A stretch of 64,000 nt of DNA. Source: Loxodes magnus (Eukaryota > Ciliophora > Karyorelictea > Loxodida > Loxodidae). Made by a program: the position numbers and the translations under genes. Below are positions 11,151-24,782 of this stretch, one piece after another (the stretch's first letter is position 1; every line of letters begins with the position of its first letter). The notes beneath the pieces were generated by a model. It saw nothing but the letters and a program-made list of their open reading frames with translations, did no database searches and was not told the origin of the DNA. The stretch is from contig CAMPDV010001070.1 of NCBI GenBank assembly GCA_946699065.1, positions 57,501-121,500 on the forward strand, in the 5' to 3' direction.

Positions 11151-11640
11151 GACTTAAAAAAGGCTAAAATAGGAATTATTTTTTAATATCATAACAGATA
11201 TTAAAAGAAGAGTGCTGATCTAATAAAGTTTAAAAGTAAGTTTGAAGCTACTCTGTATTGATTTTACTTGAAAGAGAAAAGAAATTATCTTAACTTAATA
11301 TAAACTGCATGAAAAAAGAAAAAATAAGCAAATTGAAGGAAGATTCATAGATAAGCCTTAATCCAGAGGCAAATAAATTAGCAGCTTAAGATTAAAATTA
11401 AATTCAAATAATTTAAGAATAACTAACAGACCTAAGAGTGTAAGTTTTCTTATTTAGGATTATTTTTTAAACCAAACATCTAGAATTATCTTCAGTCTAG
11501 ATTAGAACTAAGATCAGCTTGTTCAGATTAATAAAATTAAATAAAATCATAGAAAATAAATAAGTTCGCTAAGTGAGCACTGGGACAATTTTCAAAATTT
11601 TTTTACCAAAAGAAGTTATTTTCGTTAAAATTTAAAAGCA
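11151..11640. other. Purine-rich region, coding status unclear
   Basis: All three plus-strand frames are fairly open around 11480-11690, so no frame could be preferred. Confidence 0.2.
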
Positions 11641-11644
11641 GGAC

Positions 11645-11653
11645 TATATAAAA
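11645..11653 (+). promoter_or_regulatory. TATA-like box upstream of ORF 11697
   Basis: TATATAAAA lies about 50 bases before ATG 11697. In DNA this AT-rich such a match is cheap, so this is only a candidate. Confidence 0.15.
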
Positions 11654-11696
11654 GGGAAAAGAAGCCAAGAAAATTAATTACAGATCTACAATAAAT

Positions 11697-11975
11697 ATGA
11701 GAATATGGAAAAATTATAAATTGATGAAAGAACAAGAAAAATCTGAAGTTATAGAAAGAACTAAAAAATTAAGCCACTTAAAAATCCTTTATAAGAACTT
11801 AAATCTATTATATTCCAAGAAAACAAATAATTCAATTTTTAGAGACAGTGAATATCCTTATTTCAAGATAATAAACTTTTATTAACTAACCAATTTTCAA
11901 AGTTGTTTATTCCTTAATCAATTAACAAATCAGATTAAAATAGTTTTATATTAATTAACTTCAAAAAATAGATGA
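11697..11975 (+). CDS. Small hypothetical protein, 92 aa
   Basis: ATG 11697 to TGA 11973-11975. The first 62 codons are open even under the standard code, and reading the TAA at 11883-11885 as Gln extends it to 92. The N-terminal half is Lys/Glu-rich and probably helical. The C-terminal half is hydrophobic and Asn-rich. Overlapping frames are also open, so coding is uncertain. No family recognised. Confidence 0.3.
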
Positions 11976-12847
11976 TTGTTGCTATAAAATATATTACCAT
12001 TTTGTCTTTGTAATATCATCAACTATTGTAACTACATTTTTTCTATGAATCTACTATGATCTAAGCCATAAAACCCTTGAAAGCTTAATTTCTTATCCCT
12101 TTATTTTTAACTCCTTAGGGATCTCTTTTTCCATCATAGAAGTAATATCTTTTGGTAAAATAATGGTCAAAATAGATATATTATAAAGGCTTATTATATT
12201 AGAACACTCAGCTAATATAATAAAAGAACTATGCTAAATTCTCTTTTAACCTAGTAAACTAAATTAATTCTATATATAGCATTCTAAAAAGACAGTTTAA
12301 AATAAAGAGATATTTAACTGTCTTAAGTAAAAGAATATCAAATCTCTCTTTACTTAACTCTCTTTAATCTCTCAGATTTTCTCCTTTATCATCTTTTTAA
12401 ATCTATTCTATAGTACTACTAGATATGACTTTTACGTTTGGAGGATAATTGAATATAGAAAAAAGCTTTTAAAATATAGATTATATTTGTTTTAATGATA
12501 AAGTAATTAATAAAATAATAATAATCATTAACATTTAAATTATCAAAACAAGCATCCAGAGTTTCAGTAGTTTATGTATACATTTAACACTTATAAAAAA
12601 ACGCTAACTAATTTCTATAATTTAAGACTATTTATCTAATACCTAGATTAGTCATTTCCTATTTTTCTTAGATTTTATCTAAAAATAAATCCAAAATAAT
12701 TATTATTATCAATAAGACTGCATTAGAACGGCTAAGCTCTTTAAATATTATTTATTTTATTTATCTTTTAATGGAAACTATTTGGAAATTCTGTTAATCA
12801 GTATGAGCAAATAAATCAAACATGAGTAATTCATTTATAGTAAAGAT
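11976..12847. other. AT-rich DNA without recognisable gene
   Basis: No supported frame, RNA or repeat seen. Confidence 0.35.
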
Positions 12848-13174
12848 ATGTTTTAAAGTCACTACCAGAGTGGATAGTTGTCTGGATACATTTTATCTGA
12901 TTTTAGATGCAACTTGGAATCTTCCTTAAGTTTAGAAGTAAAATTAAATAGAACTAGGCTATTATTAAATTTCTTTAGAAGTATATTTTCTAAGTAGTTA
13001 AGATACAATTCATTTGAATGCTTACAAAATTATATTAATATGGTTCTGCAAAAGTAAGAGGTCCTCCTAATCTTTCTTAATATACATCAGAATTTTTATG
13101 CATTTTTATTAGTTAGAAAATGTTCGAAGGAAGAACGAAATTCTTAGAATTAGATGCTAAATTTAAGAGAATGA
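12848..13174 (+). CDS. Hypothetical protein, 108 aa
   Basis: ATG 12848 to TGA 13172-13174 with no internal TGA. The product has alternating hydrophobic and basic residues, with Leu-rich segments around residues 28-45 and 75-92, and two Cys near residues 55 and 97. The only other TGAs in the interval are out of frame, but there are just two, so the statistical support is thin. No domain recognised. It could be a fragment of the frame at 13344-13742, which has the same orientation. Confidence 0.3.
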
Positions 13175-13343
13175 AGGAAATTAAAAATATATAATATATT
13201 CTGCGTATGAGTTGCCTTACCTTATTGTACTTCCTTTTCTATTTTATTTAGATTTTTGTGTTTTAAACTGAAAGCTAGATTTACTTATATTTGATGGAAT
13301 TATATAGTGGTGATTGAGTGTATTCAACTAGCTTTATTTATGA

Positions 13344-13742
13344 GAGAGACTTAATTTTAAGGAGTTAATTATAGCGTTGGAAATAAAACTTGCTATAGAA
13401 TAGTCGGCCTTGCTGATTGTCAATCTAGATATTCCCAACTATATTTATAGTTTCTACATATTAGTATCAGATATAAAAATACAGCTGAGAAGAGAAGATA
13501 GACTTAGATTCTAAATAATAAGACCCAGATAGCATAATTAGCTTCTAATTTATCAAGCAATATGCATAAAATCACCGTCTTATATAAATTAACCTTAAAT
13601 ATTATAATTATTAAATCTTTCTCCATTCTATCGCTCTCATATGCAAATTCCCTCTGAGCACCTTAGCAACTCTTCTTTATTAATTAACTCAAAATTAAAA
13701 GAAGGAAAAGGAAGCAAATAAAAGCAAAGGTCTTTAAAGTGA
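13344..13742 (+). CDS. Hypothetical protein fragment, 132 codons
   Basis: Open between TGA 13341-13343 and TGA 13740-13742. The first part (Glu/Leu/Ile-rich) looks like an amphipathic helix, followed by Ser- and Lys-rich sequence. There is no early ATG, so it is a fragment or begins upstream across a damaged stop. It lies 170 bases after the frame at 12848-13174. No family recognised. Confidence 0.3.
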
Positions 13743-16603
13743 GCTTATATAATCTGTTAGATTAGAATATGAGATTGGTATCTTTTAGGGGATTTTACTT
13801 TTATTATCCTCTTGCTTTAGACATTCAACTATGAAGTAAATTTAGACATTTCTAAGTATCGTTTAGGATTGAAAATATTTAATTGATGAGCATAAATAAG
13901 ATATAAACATAGAATTGAGATATAGCTAATAATGCATAAATGGTGAAAGTAAAGTTAATACTTTTTGGAATTTAAAGTCCTTTTAATAGATATATTATGA
14001 GTAAGTGATTAATTAGAGAATACAATAACTTGATATTAAAACTAATGATTAGTATTGAAGAAGATTGATGATAGAGTATTCTTAAATGACTAAGATATGA
14101 TAAAACGGTGCTATTTAAAATAATTCTTAATCATTGAAAGATTTATCTTATATAAAAGAGACATCAAAAACTTTTAACATGCTAATGAGACTTAAATATA
14201 CTGTGGTAACCAAATAAAAGAAAGTAATTATTAACCAGCCACTACTTAAACTTCTTATCTCCTCTCATTATAATAATATAATGTTATTGCAATAAACTTC
14301 ATAACTATAAACTTAAAATCCTAGAAAGTCCTCAACATTTAATTTAGAGTAAAAAAGTGATAATATCTGTATACTTCGGCTTTCTACAGTTATAATCAAT
14401 ACTCATATAATTTAAATATGACAATCATATGATTTTTGATATTCAGCAGATTGATATAAAAAACTAAATATAGTTGATAGTACAATAGTTGGTAATGTTA
14501 ATAATAGTCAATTTATTTATGTTAGGAAGGTAAAAATAGTCTTTATTGGAAAATCTAACATTTATTTTTTAAGTAAGAGTGCTTAAATGAAACGAAATTA
14601 GATAAGGAATTAATAAAAGAATAAAAAGACTTTTCAATACCATCATAACGAGAAAATTATAAGAGAAGAATAAATAGATTAAATATCTAAAATTTATAAG
14701 AGACTGCAGAAGTAGATATGATCTACTAATCTCAGCTAATCTCATATTCTTTATCTTATAAAAAAGAATAGTTAAGTTAGAAGAAAGTAAGGAAAACATT
14801 TTGCTACAATTAAGGGAGATTATAGTAAGGAATGATAGTGAATTAGTAAATCAGTATTGGTTTTTTTATTTTAAATTTAAGAACGATTTACTAGTATCGA
14901 TTGAGTAACCATTTTTATAATAAATAAGAGTCATAAAGAGTAACTCAATTCTGCTATTATCATAGAAGCATTAAGGAATAAGAAAAACAATGCTAAGTGG
15001 GAAAAACTTAATCCATGTTATTAAGGATAAAGGACTAAAGAAAAAACACTATAAATCTATTATCTTTAGAGCGAAACAAATAATTATCATTATTAAGATT
15101 TCTTAATCCTAGAGCCAACTTTCAAAAAATAATAGAATCTAAGCCAGTCATTTGGTTAAAAATAAGAATAATATCTGTCAAAGTTTAAATTAAAAGGTCA
15201 CTTAATCTATTTTAATTATCTAGGATATCATTTAAAAACTTGACTACAATATAATATCACTAAAAGGAAGTTTTATCTTCTTCTATTCGCTGATATTTAT
15301 CTTCAGAAAGTAAAAATAATTAAAGATTTAAATGTATATATCATCGCATTTCTATCTTTAATTTCCTTTATTCTAGCTTTAAATTTTTTTCTACTATCAA
15401 AAACGTAATGAAGGTAACTATTTTAATTTCCATCCATATATGGTCACCTTAAATAATCTTTAGTTCTCACAATAGTCTCAAACTATTTATATCTATGCAT
15501 TAAAAATATTCTCCGTATGATAAACTTTAAGCGTAAATATTCTTAGCTACATGCATATTCCCACATAAAACTATAAGCAATTACCTGCGATAAATAGATA
15601 TTTATAATATGTTACTAAGTATTATGTAATAGAGGTAGAGGCTAAATGAAGGTATTATTATCTCAATATTTTTTGGCTCAATTTTTGTGAATTATTAAGC
15701 TATAGATGAGGAAGCCTTAAGTGCAGATGGGAATTTATCAAACTGAAGTATTATATAGTTGATTATAGTTTAACAGGTTTTATCTACTAAGACCATAATA
15801 AATTACTCTAAATAAAGTCACTAATATAATATAATTGCTTTTGCTTGATCATCAAATATCAAGTTCCATTTAATCACTTAAAAGTTCTTAATATAATAAA
15901 TAAAAATAACAGTATAAGAGCTTACAGATAATGAACTTATATATTTTAGTGGATTTCAATGAAAGAAGAATTAAATCTTAACAATGGTAAATTTAAAATA
16001 GAGCATATCGTTAAGATTTTTTACTGAATCTTATGTAAAAACTTTTAGAGCTTTGTATACATATAATAAGTATGATATTTGAGGATTTATTAGTAAGATA
16101 TATAAAAATCATTTTATGATCTATTATCAATTTACTTAGTATAATAATATTAATAATTTAGCATGTTCAACTAATAATATTTTTTATCCTTTTAATATCT
16201 GTAAGCTATAATATATTTAAAATAGCTTAAACTAGATTTATAAACTCATCAACGAGCCAGTTTTTCCTCTGTTCTTATCTCAGCTAATAGCTAGATGAAC
16301 TCTGTCATTATATTCATACCAAATCTTTAAAGTTAAAGTTTACTTTTGTTTAGACCATATTTGTACGTATCTTGAAGTATTTGGTTAGGATTTTTGTATA
16401 TTTAAACGTAAAATTATTTTTGATAAGTTCTCTTAAATTTTAAAGTCCTCAACAGTTAACTTTTGCTAAATCTCTTTTAAAAGAGCCTCTATAAGGTTAC
16501 AAGGGTTTCAAGAATTTATTTATGCTATTTAATTCTTTATGAATAAACTTCATTTGGATTATGATGATAAAAAGTTTTTTATCTTGCAAGAATTTTATCT
16601 GGA
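13743..16603. other. AT-rich DNA with only short frames
   Basis: Short coding-like stretches occur, for example around 13830-14000, but each is interrupted by TGAs within 20-40 codons. The minus-strand standard-code frame at 14569-14799 is hydrophobic and I do not support it. Nothing else seen. Confidence 0.3.
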
Positions 16604-17230
16604 TCAGCTGATTAATTAAGATTGATATTCCTAAGATACTTGCTTTGAAATGTTTGCATATTACGTGATATCCTCTTGAAATATCGTGATAGCTATTTAA
16701 ACTACTCTATAGAGTTTAAATCCAGTTTCTTCTATTCTACTTAGAAGCTTATATTAATCTTTATATTTACTGAATAAAGATTTCTTAAGTCGGATTCTTT
16801 CCTTTTAGAGTTGTAGTAAGATAGATAGTTTCATCTTTATATCAGAAAGCCCTTTAAGACTCTAAGCAGTATTTTTTTTAAGTACTCTACTCTAATCAAA
16901 TTCATAAATTAGAGAGTACTTGAAAAAATTCCTTAAAGGAAGCTAATGTATTTGCTTGCTAAGCTGATCAGAATTTTTATTAATCTAGTTTAGTTTATAA
17001 GAAAGAAGCTGGGAACATTTTTAGCTTTTAAGTTAACAAAAATATTCCTTTTAAGTTTTTTAATTCTTTTTAGCTTGAGTTGCTTTCAGTAAAAACAGGT
17101 CTATCTTCTTTTTCTTAGTTGTTAGACTTAAGTATTTAGTCCATATTGTCTTTAAGTCTAATTAGTACCTACTAATCTAAACAAGTTTTTACCTAAAGTT
17201 TTTATTTTCTAAGTTATCTTTTACTAATTC
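16604..17230 (-). CDS. Hypothetical Lys/Gln-rich protein, 208 codons
   Basis: On the minus strand the frame is free of TGA from just after a TGA at 17231-17233 to the stop at 16604-16606. That is 208 codons, one of the longest open frames in the window. The product is strongly basic: an N-terminal Lys-run region, a middle segment with two Cys, then a long Leu/Lys/Glu-rich helix likely to form a coiled coil (about residues 125-200). There is no early ATG; the N-terminus may continue in a shifted frame to about 17300. The plus-strand C/T bias agrees with minus-strand coding. No family recognised. Confidence 0.42.
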
Positions 17231-18263
17231 TCAATAAGCTGCTTTTTTATTCTTAGTAAAAGAATATTATCCAAAACTATCTAATATGAAGATCTTATTT
17301 CATACCTAAATGGTATGAAATAAAGGTGATAATGATTACATAGAATCTTTTTGCTTATAATTGAAATATCTTTAAAGAGTAAAATTGATAATTTATATGC
17401 TAGCTTTTTGGTATGAAGAATAAATGGTAAAATTTAAGTTTCTTATATCTGCTTTTCATGCATTTGTCTAAACAGTTAGACTACCTAGAATTAATACTAT
17501 CCAATTCCAATTATAATTTCTAAGCTTACTTTTCTCTATTAAACTTGTTATCTAAATTTTATATATTACTTCCTGTATTTAATTTCTTAATTAAATGATT
17601 ACCTATATATAATAATCTGTTCAGTTTATTTCAATTAAGAAACTATATCCAATCTTATAAGTCACCAATTCCTTCATTCTTACTACTTTTTTCTTAACTG
17701 CTACCATATCTAAAACAATATGTCAGCTCTCCTATCATTTATTTCAATCATACTTCCTCACTAAGTAACTCAAACCTTTTTTATTTCTCACTGTATACTT
17801 AATCTCTAGGCAGCATTAAAGCAGTCTAAAATAAGTATAATCTTTAAAAGCAATAATATATTAAGTAATATTTGGTTAACTCTTTAAAAATAAATGCCAG
17901 CAACTAAATGTGAATATATGAAGAACAAATTAAATAAGAGCTTAGAACTACTAGAAAATCGGAATGTGGCTGTATAATCTGTGGAACATCCTTGGAATCC
18001 ATTTATAACATCAAAAATCATTTTATATGTAACAAACACAAAATCCCTTTATAAAGACCAATCGAGGCACTATAGACCATTAATTTAGCTATCTAATAAG
18101 AAAAGATATTTCACCTTTAGGACATCTGCTAGATACTCAAATAATAGTAATACATTTTTAGTGTCTTAAGGCATATTATAAATAAATTTAATGGGATTAA
18201 CTAGGTAGATAAATATTTAAATATGCTAATTTTATATACTCATAAAAAGGATAATCAATATTT
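17231..18263. other. No supported gene
   Basis: A perfect inverted repeat, ATTTCATACC / GGTATGAAAT, lies at about 17308-17334 with a seven-base loop. Otherwise only short frames. Confidence 0.35.
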
Positions 18264-18337
18264 TTACCAACCCTCTATGCTTGGCAGAACATTCGCTTAG
18301 TAAGCGAAAGGTCCGTGGTTCGAGCCCGCGTGGAAAC
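18264..18337 (+). tRNA. tRNA-Thr(AGU)-like gene, probably decayed
   Basis: Anticodon stem TTCGC/GCGAA encloses the loop TTAGTAA, giving anticodon AGT (Thr). It is followed by variable loop AGGTC, a five-pair T stem CGTGG/CCGCG with loop TTCGAGC, and acceptor strand TGGAAAC. A TTTTTT run at 18338 would serve as a Pol III terminator. The 5' half is damaged: the acceptor strand TTTACCA pairs imperfectly and the D stem (CCTC/GAAC) is broken, while the D loop keeps a TTGGCA block. I infer a tRNA gene that has lost its 5' half fit, hence a pseudogene or a divergent gene. Confidence 0.75.
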
Positions 18338-18397
18338 TTTTTTATAATAAAAATGGTAAAATATGTGAATATAGAACAACATTTATTCAATATAAAA

Positions 18398-18431
18398 GGA
18401 CAAGAAGGGAGTCGAACCCTCGACCTCTGGA
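18398..18431 (-). tRNA. 3' half of a tRNA (fragment)
   Basis: On the minus strand: anticodon-stem 3' side TCCAG, variable AGGTC, T arm GAGGG-TTCGACT-CCCTT, acceptor strand CTTGTCC. The expected 5' partners CTGGA and GGACAAG are not found upstream in the minus direction, so only the 3' half survives and the anticodon is unknown. It sits 60 bases from the tRNA-Thr-like gene, in the opposite orientation. Confidence 0.65.
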
Positions 18432-18439
18432 TCTGCTTA

Positions 18440-21400
18440 TTTCAAGTTAAAAGTATCTAACAGAAAATTATTTATCTGACTTTGAAAGAAAACAACCATT
18501 TTGGTTTTTTTGAAGAATAGCTGCTTTATATGTTTAAAGAACAATTGAGTTTATATAGTTCGAGTAAACTGTAGTGGGTAAATAAGCAAATATAGAATAT
18601 TTCTGATTAAAGTACTTTGTAATAAATTATTTGGTAATGATAGGCATCTTAAATTTGAGGATTATACTTTCTTAAATAAAATTAATACTTTTCTAGTAAG
18701 AGTGAGTTATTAAACTACTTAGTTATTTGCCCATCTGAATCTAAAAGTTACAGATTAAACAATTTTAACTACCTTTGTTATAACTTAAGATACAAGTTAA
18801 ATGAAACTCTAATCGTTTTTATTGAAATGTCGGATCTAAATTACTACTTCTAACTCTAAGCTATTAAGATATGATTCATAATGAAATGTATCTAAAGCAA
18901 ATTAAAATAATAATTATAAAGAAATATTATTTAAATTAGAAGAATTTGCTTAATTTTCTATATGCTAGTATTTAGTTGCTTAGTAAGATATCTTTATTTT
19001 CTTCTTTATTTACCAATGTTTTTTCTTTCTGCTGTACTTAGTTCTTTGTTGGAAGGATTTTTTCAAATGTATTTAAACTTGGATATTTTTTCAGCGTTAT
19101 TTGTATAATAATTAGAATTTTTTAATGATCAAGTTAATTTTTCCTTCTCTAAATAAATATAGTTTAGTTTAAGATGGCAACATGGTAAATTCAGTTATTA
19201 CGTTGTTTAATGTTTTATTTTATGTGTTTCTTTTAAAATGTTTAAGCTTTTTAAGAAATTCTCTTATTTGCTTGGAAAAATAAGAATTAACAGTTAAATT
19301 TAGTTTAGAATGATTTAATTGTTTCAGCTCTTCTTCAATGCTTCTTGAATTATGGTTGAACTTTGATTTGGCTATTAAATATTAGGAATTTTGAAGATTA
19401 TTGTAAATTTTATTTTAAACATAATCCTCTATTAGGTATAACTATCTAAAGAAATATAAAATGAATAAACAATTAATAGATCTGAGTGATCTAAAAATTT
19501 ATAGATGTCTTTCCAAATAATCTTAAGTAAATCTAATTTGATATCAATTTTAATGTATTTTGAAATAATATTTGATTCCATAGAGAATAGATTATTATTA
19601 GATTAACTGTAAAGAATTAAGTTACCTTTGGGATTAATATAAGCATTTAAATCAATCTACGAAAACCTTAGTTCATTATTTATTTAGAATTTTAGTCAAT
19701 TTTAATATAGCAATGGAATTAAGCAGAGAAGCTCACAATAACATATGATAGCCCCCTTTGCATATGAGGGGATTATGATATTTTCGACCGTATAATGGAA
19801 TGTAATTAGTAATTAGGTATAAGGAAATGACTATAGTATAAAATTGGGAGTTTTGAAATAAAAAATTTGATTCTTAATGATAGAGTCTATATAAACGCAT
19901 TTCCTAAAAGTTAAGAAATATAGGTAGAATTACAAATAAAAATATTTCACAGATTAATACTTGATTGATGAATGGAGCTATTTAAAATAGATATTAATGA
20001 ATAATCAGAAGATGTTTAGATAAGAAATTCGAAGAGGAAGTGATTGACTAAACTTTATAAATTTAAATGTCTTTAATTGGAAGAAAAATTCTGATAATTA
20101 AAGATGTAAAAAAATATTTTTAGTTTAAATTTAAATTTAAATTATTTAATAGCAATACACATAAATCTGAAAGATAAGCTATAAAAGTAATGGAGATTGA
20201 TATTAGAGCTTTTTTAGAAAATGTATTATTATAATTTAAAAACATTGAAAAATATATATTAAGTAGCTAAGATAATTGTAAATATTAAATATATTATAGT
20301 TACTAGAAAGAAATAAAACACATAGATTCATATCAATTATAAAAATTAAAAAAGTAGCGAACTAGCAAAAATATTCTTTTATTATATTAAAAAATTAAAT
20401 AAAGAAGTAGTTAATAAATTATTTATTTTAGAGTTTGAAGACAACCTGGCTTTAGCCGTGCTGTGTTTTCTGAACGTCTTTAACAAAGAAGGAAAAATTA
20501 AAATAAAGAAATTTTTGCTTTGAGCAAATATTGATAAGATTATATGCTTAAAATAGCTATCTTTAATTACAAAATTTAATTTCTAAAATCTGGTTTCTTT
20601 CCGAAAATATTCTATCAATACTAAGATTTCAAACATAAATAAACTTTAAATGCTTATAAGACATAAACTATGCCTCATTGAAATTAATAATTTTTAGAAA
20701 CAATTGAATTTATAGAAACATAGTAAAGATAATATTTTTTAATTTACTATTAGAAATGTAAAAGAATGAAAGTAAATATTAACTTATATATAGTAAATTT
20801 TTAAATTAATTAAATAATAATTAACTAATAGTCTAATTAAAACATTATATTTTATAAGAATATTTGTTAAAAATTATTACTAATAAGCATGTTTTACATA
20901 AATAGCATTATATTTCATATGGTATTTGTTAACCTATTCACTTAAAATATTCTAAAACAGTAAATTTGCATTTTTAATTTAATTTTCTTTAAATTAAATT
21001 TCTATTGAAATGTTTAAAATATTGATTATAAAAAATAAAACTACATTACTTTAAAATTTATTAAGATATAGCATTTAAATAATGTTTTTTGAAAGCATAA
21101 ATCTATAAGTATTAATGTTTTATATGACCAGTTTATAAAGCTTTTTATAAAAATAATAAAATATTGTAATATCATTATACCAATAATATTAATACAGCTA
21201 AATTTAATTATTCATCATAGATTCATATAGCCTTAACATACTTTGTAGTTTAATCATTCCTTTATAAAAGTTACTTCTCTAAGTTATATAAGAAGAATGC
21301 TAAAAGATAATAGTAATAGAGTTGAAAATCTTAATTTAAATGTTAAAACTGTAATGCTTTTTCCTTAAATAATGATAATTTAATATATATCTGCTATAAA

Positions 21401-24400
21401 CAGTTTATTTAATTAAATTTACTAAAATAATAGTTTTATTAATTAATAAATATAATAAGAATATAATTAAAAATACTATAATATTTTACTAATTTATCAA
21501 AAAACTACCTAAATTAATGCATTATTCATTAATATACCTTTCTATTAAAATTAAAGGCTTACAAATATTTAAGATACTTATTATTTTAATATATTTAAAA
21601 TTATTACTAAAATTAAGCAACTTCATAGATTGCAAGATAGATAATAAGTAAGAATTTTAGAATGTTAAAAAAGAAAGGAAAAACTTTTTGGAAATTGACA
21701 ATTAGTTCGAACATGTTTTCGTAAATCAAAACACGAAAAAATAATTTCTTCTTTGCAACTTAGTGTAAAGATTTACAAAAAAATATGCATGAAATAATTT
21801 AGACAATAATTAAAAAATAAAAGAAATACAGAAAAAGTTTTTAGTATAAGTAAAATTAAAATTAAGAAAACTTTAGCTTAGTTTAAATTAGGAAAATTGA
21901 ATAAATTATTGCTAAGTTTAAAAAGATTAGTATTTATTTTTAATCTTTAATTGATGAATTATAAAATTATTATTTGTATCTATTCATAAATATTTAAGAA
22001 TTTGTATAATAATCTAAATAAAATGGTAAAAAATATTAATAACTATAAATGGTTGAAAGTTTATTTATATTTATAATGTATTTCTATATTTGCTTATTTT
22101 TAGTTGTTCTTTTAGCTACAAAATATTTATTAATGTAACTATTATTCAATTTAATAATATCTGAAGATTCTATAATTTTAATAGATTTTAAGATTATCAT
22201 AAATAGTAAAATGATAATACTAAAATTAGTATACTTAATTTTTGAATATGATATATGGATTCAAATTTTTCTGACACTTTAATAAAAAATAATTAATTGC
22301 TTTTTGTTCAGTTAGAAAATTATCAGAATAATTATATTTTTAAACTTTAACCGTAAAATGTAATTTTTATCTATTAGTTATAATAAAAAACTAGCATAAC
22401 AAAATAAAATAATTTGAATATAAAATTACTAACTAATTAAATTTTATTTTGCTATTTAATTTTTACAAAATTAACGATAAATTATAATCAGAAATTAAAT
22501 TTAAAAATTTAAAAGAATATTATTATTGGAATTAGGAAATAACTTATGAATAGTAAAGATAAACATTATTTTAAGATTTAAATCTTTAAAATATAAAAAA
22601 CTCTCAATCAATTTCTTTTTTTATTTTATATCTAATATTTTGTCTATAAAGAGAAAAACAACTGAGGATTCATTAAATGTTAATTTATTTAAAAATTGTT
22701 TAAATGCTGAAACAAGGTTGAGTAAATTTTGAGCTTAATAAAACTAATGATATAATCACAATAAAGGAATGTTAAATTATATAAATTCTTCAAAACAAAA
22801 AATAAGATGAATATAAAAGATAGAAGATATAAAGAAAAATTCTAAAATATATAATAGAAAACAGGAAAGAAGTTTAAATATTTATTTATGTTTATATTTT
22901 ATAAACATATTAGCTAAAAATAGAAAATGTTTTAAATAAATAAATAATAAAAATTTTATAAAATAAACTTTATTAGCTTAAACAATATAAAAAGTAATGA
23001 TCACAATAGTATATGTATGAAGAAACTCTTTTGCTAACTAATTTTTTGATATTATGAACTAAAGAAGCTCGGTATTTACTTTAAAAAGTTTTTAATTGTT
23101 ATTTACTAAAATTGGATTACTTAAAACATTAATTTTTCTCCTTTATTCGCTTAAAAATTATTTATTTTAAGAATCTATTTATCTTTTATTATGCTTAACC
23201 TTAATAATCGATCTTATCAACATCTTTTCCAAAAGATCATTTAGATCTGTAAGCAAGCTTGTTTCAAATTAATTGTATGCCCTTTCAATTTGTTCCCTAT
23301 TTTGGACATCTTTATGAAATCTTTATAATTTTTGAATATCATATTAATATTCATTCCTATCTGATATATGATATTCTAAAATATTTTTACTTAATTAGTT
23401 TCTGATTAGATAAGAATAGTATGATATTTTAGTAAATTCTATAAATCATAAAAATATTTAGAAATAGAGTTTCAAAAATGTATGTTAATTAGATTATATA
23501 GCTTCTAATTCTATTTCTTTTGATGTATTTTAATTTATATATATTTTTTACTCTTCAATGCTTAATTTAGAATATTTTTATAAAGGAAACTTCTTATAGA
23601 TTACTACTTTCTACTGAAAATAGCTAAATTTTTAATAAATTCTATTTTGAATAATTATTTCTTTTAATTTAAATAATTTATAATAATAGCAATATTTTAT
23701 TTTAGGTATATTCAATTTATATTTTTAATAACTATCTATTGCTATAATTGCATAACTTTTAATTATTATTATTCTTATTTATTTATAATATAATTTTTTG
23801 CTTATAATATTTTATTTTATAAAATTTACTTTTTATCTGTTATAAGTAAACTTAATTCTTTATATTATTGTTTAAATCAAAGTTCTTTTACTTATTTTTA
23901 AATTAAACTTAAAATCTAAAGACAATTATTTTCTATAATTTATTGCTTAATAGTTTTTCCTTCCATTAAGATGATGTTAAAATATTTTAATCTTTTTACT
24001 AGATTTTTAAACAAATATCAGGTTCTAATATATATGTAACCTAATTTGCTTTAATAATCTCTTTATTTATTAATTATTTTACAATTAAAACTGCTATAAT
24101 TTAGATATTTTCTAGATGTTTAATAACTTTTAATGTAGAATATTAATTAATGTCCAATATCAATAATTAAGATAATAATTAATGAATGTATGCAGTTTAA
24201 TATAACTAATCCTAATATATTATTTAATATACTTATCTACAATATTTAAATATATTAAATCTATAACAATTATATAATTTATTCCTATCTAATTAATTAG
24301 GATATTTCATTTTAATATTTTAATATTAACCATTATTTAGTATCAAATACAAATGTCATCAATATATAACCATATATTTCAGCTTCAAGTTTTTTCTTTA

Positions 24401-24753
24401 ACTTAAATTTAATATAGTATTTAGAATTTTAAACCTTATTTACTATTATAAAAATTAATTATTTACTAAAAATATTAATTCTCAATGCTTTTTGCTTTAG
24501 ACTACAGAGGAATTAGTAAGAAATATTTTAGAGGTTAAGCAAATAATCAAATTAAAATTGTAAATTAAGGAATTCAGTACCATAGTAGGATTTTATTAAG
24601 TTGAATATCAGTAACAATCTTTTTTTCTTATATGTTAATAAATATTTAACTTTTTAACAAAATTAATTAGTTATTTATTAATATATAGTCCTTTTATGCA
24701 TAATTATGATACTTAATAATCAATTTTTATAATTATAATCATAATTAATTATA
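18440..24753. other. Long AT-rich block without recognisable gene
   Basis: More than 6 kb of extremely AT-rich DNA. I saw no frame, RNA gene or long repeat apart from a G/C-run site at 19752-19771. Tetrahymena-type eliminated sequence is a reasonable inference from composition alone. Confidence 0.5.
19752..19771. promoter_or_regulatory. C5T3 / G4 site in AT-rich DNA
   Basis: CCCCCTTTGCATATGAGGGG can pair C4 with G4 across a 12-base loop. On the minus strand it reads AAAGGGGG, resembling the A5G5 flanking signal known to set the boundaries of the Tetrahymena M deletion element. Only three of five A are present, and no partner copy was found nearby, so a role in DNA elimination is speculative. 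Confidence 0.25.
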
Positions 24754-24782
24754 GTGATACCATCCTTGTTGGGTTCATCACT
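24754..24782. repeat. Terminal hairpin motif shared with 34780-34804
   Basis: GTGATACC...GGTTCATCAC forms a short hairpin and matches GTGTCATAC...GGTTTATCAC at 34780-34804. The likeness continues about 60 bases to the right of each. It probably marks the same end of one element family. Confidence 0.45.

Noticed and set aside
14569..14799. Minus-strand hydrophobic ORF.
   Set aside because: Composition follows the AT-rich strand bias; no conservation or other support.
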